Part shown: one piece after another, positions 58,858 through 64,000 of the stretch
Layout of the letters: every line of letters starts with the position of its first letter
How positions within the stretch are numbered: the first letter of the stretch is position 1
Source of the DNA: RGIG8050 sp045588915
GTDB lineage: Bacteria > Bacillota > Clostridia > Christensenellales > UBA1242
Reading direction: 5' to 3'
NCBI GenBank assembly: GCA_045588915.1
Contig: JAZNFA010000008.1
Coordinates: forward strand, 158,546 to 222,545
Length of the DNA stretch: 64,000 nt
Notes under the pieces: model-generated
What the model was told of the DNA's origin: nothing
The model's input: only the letters and a program-made list of their open reading frames with translations
Database searches by the model: none
Program-made: the position numbers and the translations under genes

Positions 58858-60699
58858 CTATTTCTTGAATTGTGATTGATACAACTTAGCATATGCCCCA
58901 TTTATTGCCATCAATTCTTGATGATTACCTTGTTCTATAATATCACCATGGTCTAATACTAAAATTTTATCTGCATTACGTATAGTTGATAAACGATGCG
59001 CTATAATGAATGAAGTTTTATTTGCCGATAAGTGATCCATGGCTTTTTGGACTAATTCTTCTGTACGAGTATCAACCGAAGATGTGGCTTCATCCAAAAT
59101 TGAAAATGGTGATTCTTTTAATATACCACGTGCAATTGTGAATAACTGACGTTCACCAGCTGAGACATTGTTGTTTTCATCTAAGACTGTGTCTAATCCA
59201 TTTGGTAATGTATTGATAATATTTTCAATTCCGATAATACGGCAAATTTCCATAATTTTTTCATCGGAAATGTTTTGACAGTTGTAACATAAATTTTCAC
59301 GAACTGTGCCTTTAAACAACCAAGTATCTTGCAATACCATTGTAAATAAATTATGAATATTTTCGCGAGTTAATTTTTTAATAGAAATACCATCTATTAA
59401 AATGTCGCCATCATTTATATCATAAAACTTCATTAACAAGTTAACTAATGTCGTTTTACCTGCCCCGGTAGGACCAACAATCGCAACCTTTTGTCCTGGT
59501 TGTACTTCGCACGAAAAATCTTTAATAACTAATTTGTCTGGTTGGTACCCAAATTTAACATTTTGGAAAATGATTTTCCCTTTAGCATTTTCTGGTGCAA
59601 GGTATTCATTACAATTTTCTTGGTTTGACATTTCTTTTTCGTCTAAAAATTCAAAAACACGTTCAGAAGCAGCAATTCCAGATTGTAATCTGGTCATACA
59701 TTGTGATATTTGTGACATAGGACTTGTGAACAATCGTACATATATTATGAAAGCAGGTATAACACCAAATGGAACTAACCCATTAATACACATTATTGCA
59801 CCAACAACGACAACAGCTAAATAACCTAACTCTCCCACAAACCCCATAACTTGTGGCATTAAACTGCCAAAGAATTCACTCATTTTATTGCTTTTGTAAA
59901 GTTTATTATTTAATTGATCAAATTCTTCTGTAACTTTATCGTTTGCGTTGTAAGCTTTAACAATGTTGTGTGCGCCGTAAATTTCTTCAATGTGCCCATT
60001 GATTTCACCTATTTCAACTTGTCTACGGATAAAATATTTTTGAGAGATACGTAAAACGATAATCATTAAAATCATACCAACCATTGATGACAAGATTGCA
60101 GTAATTGCCAAAATCCAATTTGTAACAAACATCATTACGGTTGAGCCTAACAATAAAGCAATCGCGCTAAATAAAGTTCCCAAAGAATTTGACATTGAAT
60201 GAGCTAATGTATCGACGTCATTGGTAATTCTTGAAAGAATATCACCACGAGTATGGGTATCCATATACGATAATTGAATTTTGTTTATTTTTTTAGAAAT
60301 TCCACTACGTAAATTACTTGCAAAACGATTTGCCGTTTTTGCCATTATCAATTGTTGAATCAAAGAGAATATCGCACTGATTGCGTAGATGATTAGCAGC
60401 ACTATTGCAATGTTACTTACTAAATTTAAATTGATTTTATCAGGTGTCGGGTTTTGTGATGTTTTAACTCCAGACAAAATTATATTTGTTAATTTTGAAA
60501 TTTCATTTGGACCAATAATTGATAAAATTGATGAAGTTATTGATAATACAATTGCTGTAATAACTGAAAACAAAAATGGCTTTAAAAAAACTGCAATTTT
60601 TTTTAAGGCTGTTTTCATATTTTTGGGCTTTTCACCAACGATTACAGGCCCATGATTAATACCACCACGACGTGATTTTTGATGTCTTATTTCAGCCAT
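58858..60699 (-). CDS. ABC exporter subunit (membrane domain fused to ATPase), catalytic half
   Basis: 613 residues: six-helix exporter domain (about 30-330) and C-terminal ATPase with Walker A GPTGAGKTTL, Walker B ILDEATSSVD (catalytic Glu present) and H-loop IIAHRLSTI. The signature VSAGERQLF is slightly altered from LSGGQ. Together with the overlapping upstream gene it forms a heterodimeric exporter of the BmrCD/TM287-288 type, with the complete catalytic site split between the subunits. Confidence 0.93.
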   Translation of the reverse strand: MAEIRHQKSRRGGINHGPVIVGEKPKNMKTALKKIAVFLKPFLFSVITAIVLSITSSILSIIGPNEISKLTNIILSGVKTSQNPTPDKINLNLVSNIAIVLLIIYAISAIFSLIQQLIMAKTANRFASNLRSGISKKINKIQLSYMDTHTRGDILSRITNDVDTLAHSMSNSLGTLFSAIALLLGSTVMMFVTNWILAITAILSSMVGMILMIIVLRISQKYFIRRQVEIGEINGHIEEIYGAHNIVKAYNANDKVTEEFDQLNNKLYKSNKMSEFFGSLMPQVMGFVGELGYLAVVVVGAIMCINGLVPFGVIPAFIIYVRLFTSPMSQISQCMTRLQSGIAASERVFEFLDEKEMSNQENCNEYLAPENAKGKIIFQNVKFGYQPDKLVIKDFSCEVQPGQKVAIVGPTGAGKTTLVNLLMKFYDINDGDILIDGISIKKLTRENIHNLFTMVLQDTWLFKGTVRENLCYNCQNISDEKIMEICRIIGIENIINTLPNGLDTVLDENNNVSAGERQLFTIARGILKESPFSILDEATSSVDTRTEELVQKAMDHLSANKTSFIIAHRLSTIRNADKILVLDHGDIIEQGNHQELMAINGAYAKLYQSQFKK

Positions 60700-62434
60700 T
60701 TAATTCCTCCTTGCTCAATTGTGAATAAGCAATTTCTTTGTAAGTTTCACAGTTTTTTAATAATTCCTTGTGAGTTCCGATGCCAACACATTTTCCTTTT
60801 TCTAAAACAACAATTGTATCGGCATTCATAATAGTACCAATACGTTGAGCCACAATGATGTTTGTTGCATTTTTTGTATGTCGTTTTAATTCCGTACGTA
60901 ATTTATAATCTGTGACATAGTCCAAAGCTGAGAAAGCATCATCGAAAATATAGATTTCTGGGTTACGTGCTATTGCACGTGCAATTGATAATCTTTGTTT
61001 TTGTCCACCGGAAAGATTAGTTCCGCCTTGAGCAACGTTCCCTTGATAACCATTATCCATCTTTTCCACAAAGTTTTTACCTTGTGCAATTTCAATTGCT
61101 TGTTTAATCTCATCTTCGGTAATTTGTTCTTTCCCATTATCTCCGAATGTAATATTTGTACTTACTGTTCCTGAAAGTAAAACTGCACGTTGAGGGACAT
61201 AACCAATTTTATTATACAAATCTTTTAATTTATAATCTTGAATGTTGATCCCATCAATTAAAATTTCACCTTCAGTACAGTCGTAAAAACGCATCAATAA
61301 ATTAACGATAGTCGTTTTTCCACTTCCAGTAGAACCAATAAAAGCTAAAGTGTCCCCTTTTTTTGCTTTAAAAGAAATATTCTTTAACATTAATTCATTT
61401 GTATCTGGATATTTGAAACTGACATTACGGAATTCTATTACACCTTTTTCTTCGGTTTCACCTAAAAAATTTCCTTCTACAATACTGTTTTTTGTATTTA
61501 ATAATTCATTAATACGTGCAGCTGAAACACTGGCACGTGGCCACATTACAAAAATCATTACTAAGGTTAAGAAAGATGAAACAACCTGACTAGAGTATCC
61601 GTTGAAAGTTATCATATCGGCAAAAAGACCTTCATTTTCAATTGTACCTGCAATTAAAAATGCGCCAATCCAATAAATCCCCAAAGACATTAAATTCATA
61701 ACTAAATACATTAAAGGATTCATAAATCCCATTGTTTTCTGTGTGAAAATTTGTGTTTTGGTTAAGGTTTCGTTTTTTTCTTCAAATTTGTTTTCTTGGA
61801 ATTCTTCTGCGTTAAAAGCATGCACAACACGAATTCCTGTTAATTGTTCTTTCGTTACATTATTGATATCATCAATATATGATTGAATTTTTTTAAATTT
61901 AGGAATAGCTAAAGACATTATAAAACTAACTCCAACTACGATTGAAATTACTGCAGCTACCGTCAAAGTGCTCCATTCCCAGTTTTTATTTGCCATTTTA
62001 CTAATTGCCCAAATTGCAGTTAAAGGAGCTTTAATTAACATTTGCATTCCCATTGCAATGAACATTTGAACTTGACCAATATCATTACTTGTGCGCGTAA
62101 TTAAACTTGGAACGGAAAATTTTTTAATATCAGCCATTGATAACTCGTGAACTTTTAAATAAACGTCACGACGTAAATTGCGCGCAAGTCGTGCTGAAAT
62201 TAAAGCGAAGAAAAAACCACAAAGAATAGCACCAAGTAAGCTAACTAACGCACAACCTAACATACAGGCACCCTGCTCTAATACCTGACCTAATCCACTT
62301 GTGATAACCAAAGAAAGATTGCGGGTATAATCAACAACTTTAATATCTAACCAAACCTGTAACACAATTGAAGCAATTGCGCAAAAAAAACATAGCCAGT
62401 CAACTAATTGCAGACGTTTCATCAATTTAAACAT
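60692..62434 (-). CDS. ABC exporter subunit, non-catalytic half
   Basis: 580 residues from ATG 62434, which has GGAGGG nine bases upstream; an in-frame TTG at 62455 lies before that ribosome site. Six-helix domain then ATPase: Walker A GSTGSGKTTI, canonical signature LSGGQKQRLS, but Walker B ends FDDAFSALD (Asp in place of Glu) and the H-loop is VAQRIGT (Gln in place of His). This is the known degenerate site of heterodimeric exporters. Overlaps the next gene by eight bases. Substrate probably a drug, lipid or peptide. Confidence 0.93.
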   Translation of the reverse strand: MFKLMKRLQLVDWLCFFCAIASIVLQVWLDIKVVDYTRNLSLVITSGLGQVLEQGACMLGCALVSLLGAILCGFFFALISARLARNLRRDVYLKVHELSMADIKKFSVPSLITRTSNDIGQVQMFIAMGMQMLIKAPLTAIWAISKMANKNWEWSTLTVAAVISIVVGVSFIMSLAIPKFKKIQSYIDDINNVTKEQLTGIRVVHAFNAEEFQENKFEEKNETLTKTQIFTQKTMGFMNPLMYLVMNLMSLGIYWIGAFLIAGTIENEGLFADMITFNGYSSQVVSSFLTLVMIFVMWPRASVSAARINELLNTKNSIVEGNFLGETEEKGVIEFRNVSFKYPDTNELMLKNISFKAKKGDTLAFIGSTGSGKTTIVNLLMRFYDCTEGEILIDGINIQDYKLKDLYNKIGYVPQRAVLLSGTVSTNITFGDNGKEQITEDEIKQAIEIAQGKNFVEKMDNGYQGNVAQGGTNLSGGQKQRLSIARAIARNPEIYIFDDAFSALDYVTDYKLRTELKRHTKNATNIIVAQRIGTIMNADTIVVLEKGKCVGIGTHKELLKNCETYKEIAYSQLSKEELNG

Positions 62435-62647
62435 TGTTGCCTTCCCTCCATTCAACGCACAATAAATATTGAATAATCTTAACCTAGCCAGTACAAAAGG
62501 ATAAACTCAATATAATCTTACGATTTATATTTATATAACAAAAATTCAAAAAAGTTGCAAGTTTTTTTAAGTTTTTGTCAATTATTTAACTATTAATAAA
62601 TATAGTTACACTTTACACAGTATATAGTTAATGTTAATCTATTAAAG

Positions 62648-64000
62648 ATGGAAACTGAATCTGTAAATTCTACCAATTCTACAAAACAAACTGTGTTGCA
62701 GTATCTATTCAACTTTAAAGTAGCCGTAAGTGCCAGTATTATTTGGATTGGTTTAATTTGCCAAGATTTCTACGTCTATGTATTGAATTTCACTTGGATT
62801 TCGGGCTGGAAATATCATGAAAGTAAATTGTACACAGAAAAATGGATATTAACTTTATTATTTTTATATTGTTTTTTTTGTTTAATCAATTACTTAATCA
62901 ACTTCCTGCGTTAAAAAAGCTATACAACAAAAAAGTTGCAAACATCGTACTGGCTATTTGGTTTTTAATGAACATTAGTTGTTATCAATTATTATATTTT
63001 AATTATGAAATTGTAATTACTGTTTATATTTTTAAAGTAGTTCATTTGATAGTATTATATGCATTAGTTTTAATAATTAAAAACTTAATTCAACGCTATC
63101 AAGAAAAAACAATAAAACATCAGTTGATTTTAGCTAGCGTTTTTTGTGCAATTGGTTGGATTTTTTTGTTGTTAACTTATCCAGGTACATGGGTGTACGA
63201 TGACATTTTTATAGTAAATGATGCTGGATTTTATCAAACCACACCATGGCATCATTTTTTTAGTGGAACATTCCACATTCTTTGTTTACAAACTCTTCCT
63301 TTTATTTTTAGTGTTCAATTTTTTCAAGTTCTTTTAAATGCCCTTATGTATAGTTATTGCGTTGTAACCTTAGCAAATCATTTTGCAAAGAAAGAAAAAT
63401 CGAAAATAATCTTAGAAATATTCTTGTCTATATTTTTTTTCTTTCCTCCAGTACTTTTATACACTTGGTGGTTTTAGGATAGGAATTTACCAATTTTTGG
63501 TATTGTAATATCTTTATTATAATAAAGAACAAAAAATCACTACTTTAATTCTTTTAGAGATTGCCTTTTTTACAATTATCGTTGGAAGTTGGCGTACAGA
63601 GTGTTTCTTTTTTCCTTTTATTATTTTAATAATGTTGCTTTTGTTAAAAAAAGAACGAATTCAACGAACTGTTGCATTTTTAACTGCTGGTATTACTCTT
63701 GTAGGTGTAATTTGTATTGGTATGTTTAATGGAAAATTAATAGGAAATAATAATTACAATGTCACCGCAACTTTACAAGTTGTTACTCCAATAATTCGGG
63801 AAGTTGATGATTTAGATGAAGATACTTTAAATATTTTAAATAAAGTTATAGACGTAAATAAAATTAAAGAAATGAATACAGACGAGATATATCGATATCT
63901 TGATGTTGGAGTTATTCAAATTTGTACAACTACTGATTATAATAATTATATTAAGACTGTTTTTCAATTAATGATTGAATATCATGATATTGTATTTGAT
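62648..64000 (+). pseudogene. Decaying multi-spanning membrane protein gene (runs off window)
   Basis: Three lesions split one apparent gene. Frame one (ATG 62648) reads a multi-helix protein up to a run of eight T (62872-62879); adding one T would join it to the frame that then continues to TAG 63475-63477. Removing one T at 63472-63475 would join that to the third segment, which has an in-frame TAA at 63506-63508 and then stays open to the window edge. The joined product would have many helices with YPGTWVYDDIF and TTPWHHFFSG, loosely like the large DUF6020-type or GT-C-like membrane proteins. Two lesions are in T runs, so assembly or sequencing error is possible, but the TAA is not. Confidence 0.65.

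Noticed and set aside
60692..62434. Missing catalytic Glu and His in the exporter subunit as a novel pseudo-ATPase
   Set aside because: This is the known non-canonical site of heterodimeric ABC exporters, and the partner subunit has the intact residues.
1..64000. CRISPR arrays, rRNA genes and insertion sequences
   Set aside because: No regularly spaced repeats, no rRNA segments and no transposase frames were found.

Overview
The window is a dense, AT-rich (about one-third GC by eye) stretch of chromosome from a low-GC Gram-positive bacterium of the Bacillota. The evidence is the mutS-mutL pair after miaB, the yqfA-era neighbourhood (floA, yqfC, yqfD, ybeY, cdd, era), spoIIGA-sigE, the dnaD-dnaI pair, the infC-rpmI-rplT operon with an L20-type leader, and PadR and NdoA/MazF family proteins. 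The sporulation genes point to Clostridia-like ancestry. Several proteins are shorter than their families, which suggests a streamlined, probably uncultured and possibly gut-associated lineage; this placement is inference.

Layout. 1-10.4 kb: cut-off class A PBP (minus), then miaB, mutS, mutL, a P-type ATPase, ftsZ and rpsO. 10.4-11.7 kb: a secreted or membrane-anchored WTDG-repeat protein behind a promoter whose spacer holds 16 consecutive T. 11.7-14.9 kb: infC (ATT start), rpmI, rplT, an RNA methyltransferase, yebC, ruvC. 14.8-17.1 kb (minus): dapA, dnaD, dnaI. 17.2-22 kb: secD, secF, a FeoB-like membrane protein without its G domain, queA, an HD hydrolase. 22-28.5 kb: a tyrosine recombinase (minus), short spoIIGA, sigE, floA, yqfC, short yqfD, ybeY, a cytidine-deaminase-like pseudoenzyme, era. 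28.5-30.5 kb (minus): a PadR regulator fused to a membrane domain and a degenerate ABC ATPase. 30.5-43 kb: YgjP-like peptidase, cysteine desulfurase, cysteine-less IscU homologue, prfB, tsaD, an NYN-like protein, a short alaS, a 22-residue peptide gene, a pcrA-like helicase, solitary mazF (minus), lgt, thiI. 43-50 kb: glyA (minus), two metallo-beta-lactamase-fold proteins, tRNA-Asp, a large subtilase, TspO. 50-64 kb: proS, tyrS, M29 aminopeptidase, then minus-strand SOD, lytic transglycosylase, an ABC-2 transporter and a heterodimeric ABC exporter, ending in a decaying membrane-protein gene.

Two themes run through the window. First, most transcription-unit starts have a TATAAT-like -10 box ending only 4-10 bases before an ATG or GTG and no Shine-Dalgarno sequence, so the mRNAs look leaderless; internal operon genes and ribosomal protein genes more often keep normal AGGAG sites. 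Second, several conserved housekeeping homologues have lost catalytic residues (cytidine deaminase, IscU, an ABC ATPase) or whole domains (MiaB without TRAM, AlaRS without C-Ala, FeoB without its G domain, truncated SpoIIGA and YqfD). The best candidates for undescribed biology are the leaderless gene architecture, the membrane-tethered PadR plus dead-ATPase pair, the cysteine-less IscU beside a desulfurase with a shifted cysteine, and the poly-T switchable promoter.
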